12,801 nucleotides of DNA. It comes from an uncultured Flavobacteriales bacterium. Lineage in GTDB: Bacteria; Bacteroidota; Bacteroidia; Flavobacteriales_E; Vicingaceae. Shown here one piece after another: positions 1-6,199 of the stretch (its first letter is position 1; the number at the start of each line of letters is the position of its first letter). The stretch lies in NCBI GenBank assembly GCA_913059105.1, contig CAJXRL010000054.1, positions 1 through 12,801 on the forward strand, given 5' to 3'. The position numbers and the translations under genes are program-made. The notes beneath the pieces are model-generated. The model was given only the letters and a program-made list of their open reading frames with translations, searched no databases and was not told the DNA's origin.

Positions 1-46
1 AGATTTCTGCCTGTCTCGTGGGCTCGGAGATGTGTATAAGAGACAG
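1..46 (+). other. Illumina Nextera P7-side adapter (artefact)
   Basis: This is not genomic sequence. Bases 1-4 (AGAT) match the end of the P7 oligonucleotide. Bases 5-12 (TTCTGCCT) match the Nextera i7 index N703 as written in the adapter. Bases 13-27 match the Nextera read-2 overhang, and 28-46 are the full 19-bp Tn5 mosaic end AGATGTGTATAAGAGACAG. Translated in frame from the GTG at 18, it gives the residues MGSEMCIRDR, a signature of adapter read-through. It should be trimmed and the adjoining gene treated as 5'-truncated. Confidence 0.98.
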
Positions 47-602
47 GTTGTATATCTATAAGGTTAATGATGTAGGAGGTACTGGTCGTTATTCTTCAGA
101 CTTTAATTTGTACCTTTATGGAGGGATTGGTTTATTTTATAGTAATCCAAAAGGGCAAACAGATGCAGGTGACTGGGTTTCTTTAAAGCCGTTAGAAACT
201 GAGGGGGTTTCTTATAGTAGTTTTAATTTAACATTACCTCTTGGTATAGGATTTTATTACACAATAAACAGAAAATATAGGTTGGGAATGGAGGTAGGTT
301 GGCGGACTACTTTTACTGACTATATTGATGATGCTAGTTCAGTGTATACTTCAAGTTATGATGGGATTTCTAATAAAACAACACAAGCTTTAATTGATGA
401 AATTGATGATGAGACAGTTCAACTTCATCATTTTAAATCAGGTAGTAAAAGAGGTGATTCTGAGCATGATGATGCTTATGCTACCGCAACTATTAATTTT
501 AGTTGGGCAATAAGAGGTAGGAGTAAATTTTATAGAGCTAAACACAGTTGGGTTCTTGGTAAGAAAAAACGAAGAAGAAGAAAGTCAAGAGCTAAATTCT
601 AA
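47..602 (+). CDS. DUF6089-like outer-membrane beta-barrel protein, 3' fragment
   Basis: This is the C-terminal 184 residues of a probable outer-membrane protein of the DUF6089 type found in Bacteroidota; the cellular role is unknown. The 5' end is lost at the contig edge, and the first complete genomic codon is TTG at 48. The apparent GTG start at 18 lies in adapter. Visible traits are alternating aromatic/hydrophobic beta strands (YLYGGIGLFYSNPKG at about residues 22-36, LPLGIGFYYTINRKYRLGMEVGWR at about 63-86 in two adjoining strands) and the family-like TFTDYIDD at about 88-95. A hydrophilic, acidic segment follows, then a last strand (ATINFSWAIRG). The protein ends in a very basic tail of Lys/Arg residues. 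The family assignment is by recognition of the strand motifs, without a database search. A strong terminator directly follows the stop, so it is transcriptionally separate from cysD. Confidence 0.75.
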
Positions 603-610
603 AAAAATAA

Positions 611-642
611 AAAAAGAGTTCAAATTAATTTGAACTCTTTTT
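611..642 (+). terminator. Rho-independent terminator, perfect 32-nt palindrome
   Basis: Bases 611-624 are perfectly complementary to 629-642, with TTAA (625-628) at the apex, so the whole 32 nt is a self-complementary palindrome. The arms contain AAAAAGAGTTCAAA and end in a T-run (638-642), giving an A-rich 5' flank and a T-tract. It starts 8 nt after the stop of the outer-membrane gene and terminates it. The symmetry would let it work in both orientations, but no gene arrives from the right. Confidence 0.9.
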
Positions 643-647
643 GTTTC

Positions 648-657
648 AAATCGATTT
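648..657. repeat. ATCGAT palindrome upstream of cysD
   Basis: AAATCGATTT is a 10-bp perfect palindrome located about 22 bp upstream of the promoter-like element of cysD. Its 8-bp core AATCGATT recurs at 1610-1617, at the cysD-cysN junction. It could be an operator for sulfate-activation genes, but ATCGAT hexamers also occur inside coding sequence elsewhere in the window, so this is tentative. Confidence 0.25.
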
Positions 658-678
658 ATTTTTTGCAAATACATTACT

Positions 679-686
679 TACTTTTG
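679..686 (+). promoter_or_regulatory. Bacteroidota -7 element for cysDN
   Basis: TACTTTTG matches the TAnnTTTG -7 consensus used by the Bacteroidota primary sigma factor. It lies 19 bp before the cysD ATG, in the only intergenic space after the upstream terminator. A possible -33 TTTG at 662-665 is only 13 bp upstream, shorter than usual, so the -33 half is weak. Confidence 0.5.
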
Positions 687-705
687 ATTTTTAATATAAA
701 GCTAT

Positions 706-1611
706 ATGCAATCATATAATTTAACACATTTACAAGAACTCGAAGCTGAAGCAATATATATATTGCGCGAAGTTGCTTCTCAATTTGAAAACCCTGCGCT
801 ATTATTCTCAGGAGGTAAAGACTCTATAATAGTAGCTCATATGGCTAGGAAGGCTTTTTGGCCTGGTAAAATTCCTTTTCCTTTAGTGCATGTAGATACA
901 GGGCATAACTTCCCTGAAACAATTGAGTTTAGAGATAGATTTGTTGAGAATATTGGGGCAAATTTGATAATAGGATCTGTACAGCAATCTATTGATGAAG
1001 GAAAAGCTATTGAAGAAAAGGGATATAACGCTAGTAGAAATGCTTTACAAACAGTCACTTTGCTTGATACTATAGAAGAGCATAGGTTTGATTGTGCAAT
1101 GGGGGGAGCTAGAAGAGATGAAGAGAAAGCAAGGGCAAAAGAAAGATTTTTCTCTCATAGAGATGATTTTGGTCAATGGGATCCTAAAAATCAAAGACCA
1201 GAGCTTTGGAATATTTTTAATGGAAAGAAACATATGGGAGAGCATTTCAGAGTTTTTCCAATTAGTAATTGGACTGAGATGGATGTTTGGCAGTATATTT
1301 TACATGAAAAAATAGAAATACCATCTATATATTTAGCTCATGAAAGAGATGTTTTTGTAAGAGATGGAGTTGTAATGTCAACTTGTGATTTTATTGAACA
1401 AAGAGATACAGAGCAAACAACCAGAATGCAAGTTAGATTTAGAACAATTGGGGATGCAACTTGTACGGGAGCAGTAGAGTCAAATGCAGATACAATAGAA
1501 AAAATTATTGAAGAAGTTGCAGCAGCAAGAACAACTGAAAGAGGAACACGTTCTGATGATAAAAGATCTGAAGCTGCAATGGAAGATAGAAAAAAACAAG
1601 GATATTTTTAA
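706..1611 (+). CDS. cysD: Sulfate adenylyltransferase subunit 2 (CysD)
   Basis: CysD is the catalytic subunit of heterodimeric ATP sulfurylase. It makes adenosine 5'-phosphosulfate (APS) from ATP and sulfate in the cytoplasm, driven by GTP hydrolysis in CysN. The 301 residues match the family's usual length of about 300. The PP-loop ATP-pyrophosphatase motif SGGKDS is at 35-40. It is followed by the family blocks HVDTGHNFPET, GGARRDEEKARAKERFFSHR, FPISNWTEMDVWQYI and RTIGDATCTGAVES (246-259), and it ends in the typical KKQGYF. The ATG has no visible Shine-Dalgarno sequence, as is usual in this phylum. cysN follows after 41 nt, so they form an operon. Neither APS kinase (cysC) nor PAPS/APS reductase (cysH) is present here, so whether the APS goes to cysteine synthesis or to sulfation cannot be told from this window. 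Confidence 0.97.
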   Translation: MQSYNLTHLQELEAEAIYILREVASQFENPALLFSGGKDSIIVAHMARKAFWPGKIPFPLVHVDTGHNFPETIEFRDRFVENIGANLIIGSVQQSIDEGKAIEEKGYNASRNALQTVTLLDTIEEHRFDCAMGGARRDEEKARAKERFFSHRDDFGQWDPKNQRPELWNIFNGKKHMGEHFRVFPISNWTEMDVWQYILHEKIEIPSIYLAHERDVFVRDGVVMSTCDFIEQRDTEQTTRMQVRFRTIGDATCTGAVESNADTIEKIIEEVAAARTTERGTRSDDKRSEAAMEDRKKQGYF

Positions 1612-1634
1612 TCGATTGCGAATCGACAATCGAT
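1611..1634 (+). repeat. Intercistronic inverted repeat with two competing hairpins
   Basis: ATCGATTG (1611-1618) pairs perfectly with CAATCGAT (1627-1634) across an 8-nt loop. Alternatively TCGATT (1612-1617) pairs with AATCGA (1621-1626) across a GCG loop. The 5' arm can thus use either of two AATCGA copies (1621-1626, 1628-1633), and the two hairpins exclude each other. There is no T-tract, so it is not an intrinsic terminator. An mRNA processing or stability element that tunes the cysD:cysN ratio is the simplest reading, but this is inference. Confidence 0.6.
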
Positions 1635-1652
1635 AATTAACAAGAAGAAAAA

Positions 1653-2918
1653 ATGGAAAGCAAATCGTACTTAGACATGGAGTTGTTGAGATTTTCAACA
1701 GCGGGCAGTGTAGATGACGGGAAGAGCACTCTAATAGGTAGAATGCTGTATGATAGTAAATCAATATTCCAAGATCAATACGATGCAATAGAAGCTAGTA
1801 GCAAGAAGAAAGGTGAAACGAGTGTGAATTTGGCACTGTTAACTGATGGACTTCGTTCTGAAAGAGAGCAGGGTATAACAATAGACGTAGCTTATCGCTA
1901 TTTTGCAACACCGAAAAGAAAATTTATCATCGCAGATACTCCAGGACATATTCAATATACTCGAAATATGGTTACTGGAGCTTCAACATCTAACCTCTCT
2001 ATTATCTTAATTGATGCTAGAAAGGGAATTATTGAGCAAACCTATCGTCATACATTTATAGCGTCTTTGCTTGGTATTCCGCATGTTGTATTCTGTATTA
2101 ATAAAATGGATTTAGTTGAATATAGCGAGGAGACTTTCGAAAGTATTAAAAAAGACACTGAAGCTTTTGTTTCTAAATTAGGAATTAAGGACATAAACTT
2201 TATTCCAATTTCTGCCTTAAATGGAGATAATGTTGTGAACAAGTCCGTAAATATGGATTGGTACCAAGGTGGGACCTTACTTTATTTACTGGAAAATATT
2301 CATATCGGGAGTGATCATAATCATGTTGATTGCCGCTTTCCTGTTCAATATGTAATACGACCTCAATCGGATGAATTTCATGATTATCGAGGATACGCTG
2401 GTAGAATTGCTGGAGGAGTGTTTAAGCCGGGAGATAAAGTAACTGCTTTACCATCAGGATTTAGCTCTACAATAAAATCTATTGACACAATGGCTGGTCC
2501 AGTGGAAGAAGCTTTTGCCCCAATGTCTGTTACTTTGACACTAGAAGATGAAATTGACATAAGCAGAGGCGACATGATTGTAAGGGAAAATAATCAACCA
2601 AATATTACACAAGATGTTGATTTAATGGTGTGTTGGTTAAATGAAAAGCCGCTTCAATTAAGAGGGAAATATGCTATTAAGCATACTTCGAATGATGTAA
2701 GATGCGTAGTGAAGGAGATAAAGTATAAGGTTGATATCAACACTCTTCACAGATTGGAAGATGACAAAGAGATTAAAATGAATGATATAGGAAGGATTTC
2801 GGTAAGAACTACCAAGCCTTTATTTACCGATGAATATAAACGAAACAGAGCTACAGGAAGCTTAATTATTATTGATGAAGCAACTAACGAAACAGTTGGG
2901 GCTGGAATGATTTTATAA
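1653..2918 (+). CDS. cysN: Sulfate adenylyltransferase subunit 1, GTPase (CysN)
   Basis: CysN is the regulatory GTPase subunit of ATP sulfurylase, of the EF-Tu-like translation-factor superfamily; GTP hydrolysis drives APS formation by CysD. All G motifs are visible: P-loop GSVDDGKST (18-26), the switch-I region with REQGITIDVAYRYF (about 71-84), DTPGH (95-99) and NKMD (150-153). Two beta-barrel domains follow (from about residue 225), with GYAGRIAGGVFKPGD as the EF-Tu domain-2-like hallmark. At 421 residues it is a stand-alone CysN: no APS kinase domain is fused at the C-terminus as in NodQ/CysNC proteins. The ATG at 1653 follows an A-rich stretch, with no clear Shine-Dalgarno sequence. The gene ends 2 nt before the stop of a convergent minus-strand gene, and I see no hairpin terminator between them. 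Confidence 0.97.
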   Translation: MESKSYLDMELLRFSTAGSVDDGKSTLIGRMLYDSKSIFQDQYDAIEASSKKKGETSVNLALLTDGLRSEREQGITIDVAYRYFATPKRKFIIADTPGHIQYTRNMVTGASTSNLSIILIDARKGIIEQTYRHTFIASLLGIPHVVFCINKMDLVEYSEETFESIKKDTEAFVSKLGIKDINFIPISALNGDNVVNKSVNMDWYQGGTLLYLLENIHIGSDHNHVDCRFPVQYVIRPQSDEFHDYRGYAGRIAGGVFKPGDKVTALPSGFSSTIKSIDTMAGPVEEAFAPMSVTLTLEDEIDISRGDMIVRENNQPNITQDVDLMVCWLNEKPLQLRGKYAIKHTSNDVRCVVKEIKYKVDINTLHRLEDDKEIKMNDIGRISVRTTKPLFTDEYKRNRATGSLIIIDEATNETVGAGMIL

Positions 2919-2920
2919 GA

Positions 2921-3433
2921 TTATTTAGCTGCGTTAATGGCTTTATTTAACTTCTTAATAATCAATTTAAAATCATACACCTTCATTTCATCCAAATGGA
3001 AAACCTCATATGCAATATTATTTTCCATGTCGAAAATGTAATATCCAAAAACGGTTAGTTCATCTTCAGTAGGTTGGCCTGTTAAGTGATCGTAATTATA
3101 CACACTGCTTTGCAATACATATTTATAACCTGCTTTAGCAAGAGCTAAGTATGTTGAAGGTGTCGTAATTGCATATTCAAAAGGGTAGGCGAGAGCGGCC
3201 CCATTTAGAATTTGATTAGACTCATTTAGAACCTTATTGTGGTTAGTCTGTCTCTCATAAAGATATTTTTCGGCTTTTTTTGATTTTTCCCTGGCGGTTA
3301 CTTTTATCGGTTCATGCTCTAAGAAAATAATTTTCTCTTTATCCAAATCATCTGGGATACCTTTTTTGAAAGTAGGTTCTTGAGCTAAAACAGTAATTGG
3401 AAGAAAGAGAAACAGAAAAAATAACTTTTTCAT
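2921..3433 (-). CDS. Secreted or periplasmic protein of unknown function
   Basis: I do not recognise this 170-residue protein. It begins with a clear signal peptide, MKKLFFLFLFLPITVLAQ, with a probable cut near AQ/EP at residue 18. There is no lipobox cysteine, so it should be soluble in the periplasm, exported, or loosely membrane-bound. The mature part has a Lys/Glu-rich helical stretch (about 40-70) followed by a mixed alpha/beta region with many Tyr/Phe (about 80-160) and a Lys-rich final helix. No catalytic motif stands out. It is the last gene of the minus-strand run, 47 nt after the CLC gene. An imperfect -7-like TAAATTCG at 3449-3456 could give it a separate promoter. It meets cysN tail to tail with 2 nt between the stops. 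Confidence 0.8.
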   Translation of the reverse strand: MKKLFFLFLFLPITVLAQEPTFKKGIPDDLDKEKIIFLEHEPIKVTAREKSKKAEKYLYERQTNHNKVLNESNQILNGAALAYPFEYAITTPSTYLALAKAGYKYVLQSSVYNYDHLTGQPTEDELTVFGYYIFDMENNIAYEVFHLDEMKVYDFKLIIKKLNKAINAAK

Positions 3434-3480
3434 TGTTTAATTTTTTTGCGAATTTATATTTATTTAGAGAGTAATTTATG

Positions 3481-5304
3481 TTATTCGTCAGAGAAATCTT
3501 GTAAAACTTTTCGATAGGCATTAAATAGTTTTGATTTGGAAACAAACCCAACATATGTGCCGTCGTCAATAACAGGCAAATTCCATGCCCCAGTTTTATT
3601 AAACTTCTCCATGACTAAATCCATGTGATCTTTTGAAGAAATTGAGGCTGGAAAATCTCGCATAATTTCATTCACAAATATTTCGTCATATTTCTCTGGC
3701 TCAAACATCATTTGACGAATATCATCTAAGAATACAATTCCTTCCAAACCACTGTTTTTATTCACTACTGGAAAAATATTGCGCTTGGATTTTGAAACGG
3801 TTTTAACCAAAATTCTTAAACTATCTTGAGGTGAAACAGGGCTAAAATCGTTTTCAACTTCGGCTTGTAAATTCATTAAAGTCAAAACGGCTTTATCTTT
3901 ATCGTGAGTTATTAATTCTCCTCGCTTTGCCAACTGCATGGTGTAAAGTGAATGAGGGTTAAAGTATTTAGAAGTTAAAAATGAAATTGCAGCTGTAAGC
4001 ATTAGAGGGATGACTAAGTCATAACCTCCTGTTATTTCAGCAATTAAAAAAAGACCCGTTAGCGGAGCATGTAAAATTCCTGCAACTACACCACCCATTC
4101 CAACCAGGGCAAAATTCTTTTCCGATAGGTTGAACCAGCCTAAGCTATTCAGCAATTTTGAGAATGAGAATCCGAAAACAGAACCTATAAACAAAGAAGG
4201 AGCAAATGTTCCTCCGATGCCTCCTGCTCCTAATGTAACAGCTGTCGCAACAGATTTTAGAAAAACTATAGCAAAAAGAAAGATAATGAGCACCCAAAGT
4301 TGAGACTTCCATTGGTAAAAGAAACTACCTTCTAATAAGGCATATTCATCGCCATTTAATAGACTTTTTATTGCGCCAAACCCTTCACCGTATAAAGGGG
4401 GAAACAGAAAAAGTAGTAAGCCTAAAACAGCAGAGCCCACTATGATTTTCTTGGTCTGTGAACCGAACCTTTCGAAAACACTTTCAATAGACCAATACGT
4501 TTTACAAAAATAAACTGAAAGTAATCCTGTGAAAACACCCAATAAAGCGTAAAATGGTAAATCGCTGAATGTAAATACTTCGGTTAATTCAATATCGAAT
4601 AATACCTCATTTCCAAGCATGAAACTAGATGTAAGGGTAGCTGAAACAGAAGCAAGTAATAGTGGGATAAGGGAGCCTGCTGTGAGGTCTAACATGATCA
4701 CCTCCAATGCAAATACGATTGCAGCAATGGGTGCTAGAAATATTCCCGACATAGCTGATGCGGCGCCGCAACCCAAAAGCAACGTGGTGGTTTTGTAATT
4801 CATTCTGCCCAAACGTGCGTAATTTGAACCAATAGCACTACTAGCACCAACAGTTGGGCCTTCCAGTCCTACAGACCCTCCAAATCCAACCGTAATCATA
4901 CTGGTTAAGATTGGGGCATAGATGGCTGAAAAAGATAAATTGGAGTCCTTTTTAGAAATAGCGTAAAGTGTAGTAGGAATGCCGTGCCCGACTCTTCTTT
5001 TTATTAAATGTCGAACTATTAATACGGTAATAATAATTCCAATCGCTGGATAAATCAGGTATAAGTAATTTTCATACGAGTTGAGTTTGTTGGGCTCAAG
5101 GAGTAATTGGATAAAATGAACCGCTTTCTTCAAAACTACTGCAAGCAGTCCAGAAGAGACTCCGATTAAAATGCTCAGTAATAAAATAAATTGGCGGTTA
5201 TTGAGGTGTTTGTGTCTCCAAATTAAAAAATTTCTATGCCATATTTTACCATGAACTGGCAAGGAGTGATATAAGCGAACTATTGAATAAATCAAGCCCT
5301 TCAT
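3481..5304 (-). CDS. CLC-family chloride channel/transporter with C-terminal CBS pair
   Basis: This is an inner-membrane CLC protein, 607 residues long, with the transmembrane core at about 35-455 and two cytoplasmic CBS domains at about 484-605 that usually sense nucleotides. CLC signatures are present: GHGIP (106-110, the GSGIP selectivity position with His replacing Ser), GLEGP (146-150) with the external gating Glu at 148, GGTFAP (364-369) and the inner-gate Tyr454 in SLYTMQLA. The position matching the internal proton glutamate of E. coli ClC-ec1 (E203) is Val202, following Glu201 in FALEV. That resembles channels more than H+/Cl- antiporters, but transport mode cannot be settled from sequence. 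The ATG lies 7 nt after the mscS stop, so the two are probably co-transcribed. A role in chloride or volume homeostasis together with MscS is a reasonable inference. Confidence 0.95.
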   Translation of the reverse strand: MKGLIYSIVRLYHSLPVHGKIWHRNFLIWRHKHLNNRQFILLLSILIGVSSGLLAVVLKKAVHFIQLLLEPNKLNSYENYLYLIYPAIGIIITVLIVRHLIKRRVGHGIPTTLYAISKKDSNLSFSAIYAPILTSMITVGFGGSVGLEGPTVGASSAIGSNYARLGRMNYKTTTLLLGCGAASAMSGIFLAPIAAIVFALEVIMLDLTAGSLIPLLLASVSATLTSSFMLGNEVLFDIELTEVFTFSDLPFYALLGVFTGLLSVYFCKTYWSIESVFERFGSQTKKIIVGSAVLGLLLFLFPPLYGEGFGAIKSLLNGDEYALLEGSFFYQWKSQLWVLIIFLFAIVFLKSVATAVTLGAGGIGGTFAPSLFIGSVFGFSFSKLLNSLGWFNLSEKNFALVGMGGVVAGILHAPLTGLFLIAEITGGYDLVIPLMLTAAISFLTSKYFNPHSLYTMQLAKRGELITHDKDKAVLTLMNLQAEVENDFSPVSPQDSLRILVKTVSKSKRNIFPVVNKNSGLEGIVFLDDIRQMMFEPEKYDEIFVNEIMRDFPASISSKDHMDLVMEKFNKTGAWNLPVIDDGTYVGFVSKSKLFNAYRKVLQDFSDE

Positions 5305-5311
5305 TCTCTAA

Positions 5312-6199
5312 TTATTCGTTAGAAGTTAATGTTACCTCAGAACTTCTCAAGTGCAAATCTCTCTGCGGGAAAGGAATAGATACATTGTTTTCTCTAAACT
5401 TTTTGTCGATAGCAAATCGCATTCTACTCTTTACGAATTCAATTCTCCATACTTCTTTTGACCAAAAATGGACTTCAAAATCTAATGAAGACTCACCAAA
5501 GTTGAGAAAACGTACAAATGGTTTGATTTTCATATTTACTGCATTGTCCTCTTTTGCTACTTCCGTTAGTATTTTTTCTACTAATTCGGTATCAGAACCA
5601 TAGGCAACTCCAACTCCAACATGAAAACGGGTTAAAACATTGCTATTGGTCCAATTGATTACTCGATTGTTAGTTAACTGAGAATTTGGAACAAATATTA
5701 CGATCCCATCTCTTGTTCGAACTTTTGAAGTTCGAAGTTTGATTTCTTTAACTGTAGCTAGAATGCCATTTTCGAATTCTATAATATCGCCGATCACCAC
5801 GTCGCCTTCAAACAATAGAATAAGACCTGAAATAAAGTCTTTAAAAGCATCTTGCAAGCCAAATCCTAAACCAATAAAAAGAGCTGAGGAACCTAAAAGA
5901 ATAGGCGTGATGTTAAATCCAACACTTCTAATTGCGAGCAAAATAGCTAATAAGTAGATTACATATTTACCTATTTGAATTAAGGCAAGTGCTTTCCCAT
6001 CAAAAGGGTCTTCGGTTTGGGTAATTCGTTTACGGAGGTATTTTGCTAAATTAGATGTGATTAGTCTAGCTGTAATAAGGATGAGTGCGACTACAATAAT
6101 GTTGTAGATTGAAAGATGATATTCTCCGAGTTCTAGAATATGATATTCCAAAATTTCTTGAATGCTCTTCCAAATGCTTTTTGCTTCTTCTTCAATCAT
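5312..6199 (-). CDS. MscS-family small-conductance mechanosensitive channel
   Basis: This inner-membrane tension-gated channel releases solutes on hypo-osmotic shock. The 295 residues are close to the 286 of E. coli MscS. Transmembrane segments lie at about 32-50 and 74-93, and the pore-lining TM3 at about 98-130 carries the Gly/Ala-rich GSSALFIGLGFGLQDAFKDF, then FEGDVVIGD. The beta domain holds the family motif VPNSQLTNNRVINWT (about 170-184). The alpha/beta vestibule ends with ISIPFPQRD-like residues (about 274-281), then a short tail. Its ATG overlaps the dnaG stop by one base (TAATG), which points to translational coupling, and the CLC gene follows after 7 nt. It is a minimal MscS without extra N-terminal domains. 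It could be one of several paralogues, so no gene symbol is given. Confidence 0.95.
   Translation of the reverse strand: MIEEEAKSIWKSIQEILEYHILELGEYHLSIYNIIVVALILITARLITSNLAKYLRKRITQTEDPFDGKALALIQIGKYVIYLLAILLAIRSVGFNITPILLGSSALFIGLGFGLQDAFKDFISGLILLFEGDVVIGDIIEFENGILATVKEIKLRTSKVRTRDGIVIFVPNSQLTNNRVINWTNSNVLTRFHVGVGVAYGSDTELVEKILTEVAKEDNAVNMKIKPFVRFLNFGESSLDFEVHFWSKEVWRIEFVKSRMRFAIDKKFRENNVSIPFPQRDLHLRSSEVTLTSNE

Noticed and set aside
18..47. GTG start and ten N-terminal residues of the first gene
   Set aside because: These codons are Nextera adapter, not genome.
603..705. Riboswitch or small RNA upstream of cysD
   Set aside because: Apart from the terminator palindrome, the short ATCGAT palindrome and the promoter-like element, the roughly 60 remaining bases show no structured leader.
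3247..3262. CTGTCTCT... similar to the Nextera mosaic end inside the contig (possible chimera junction)
   Set aside because: Only the first eight or so bases match before divergence, and the reading frame of the secreted protein runs through it unbroken with sensible sequence.
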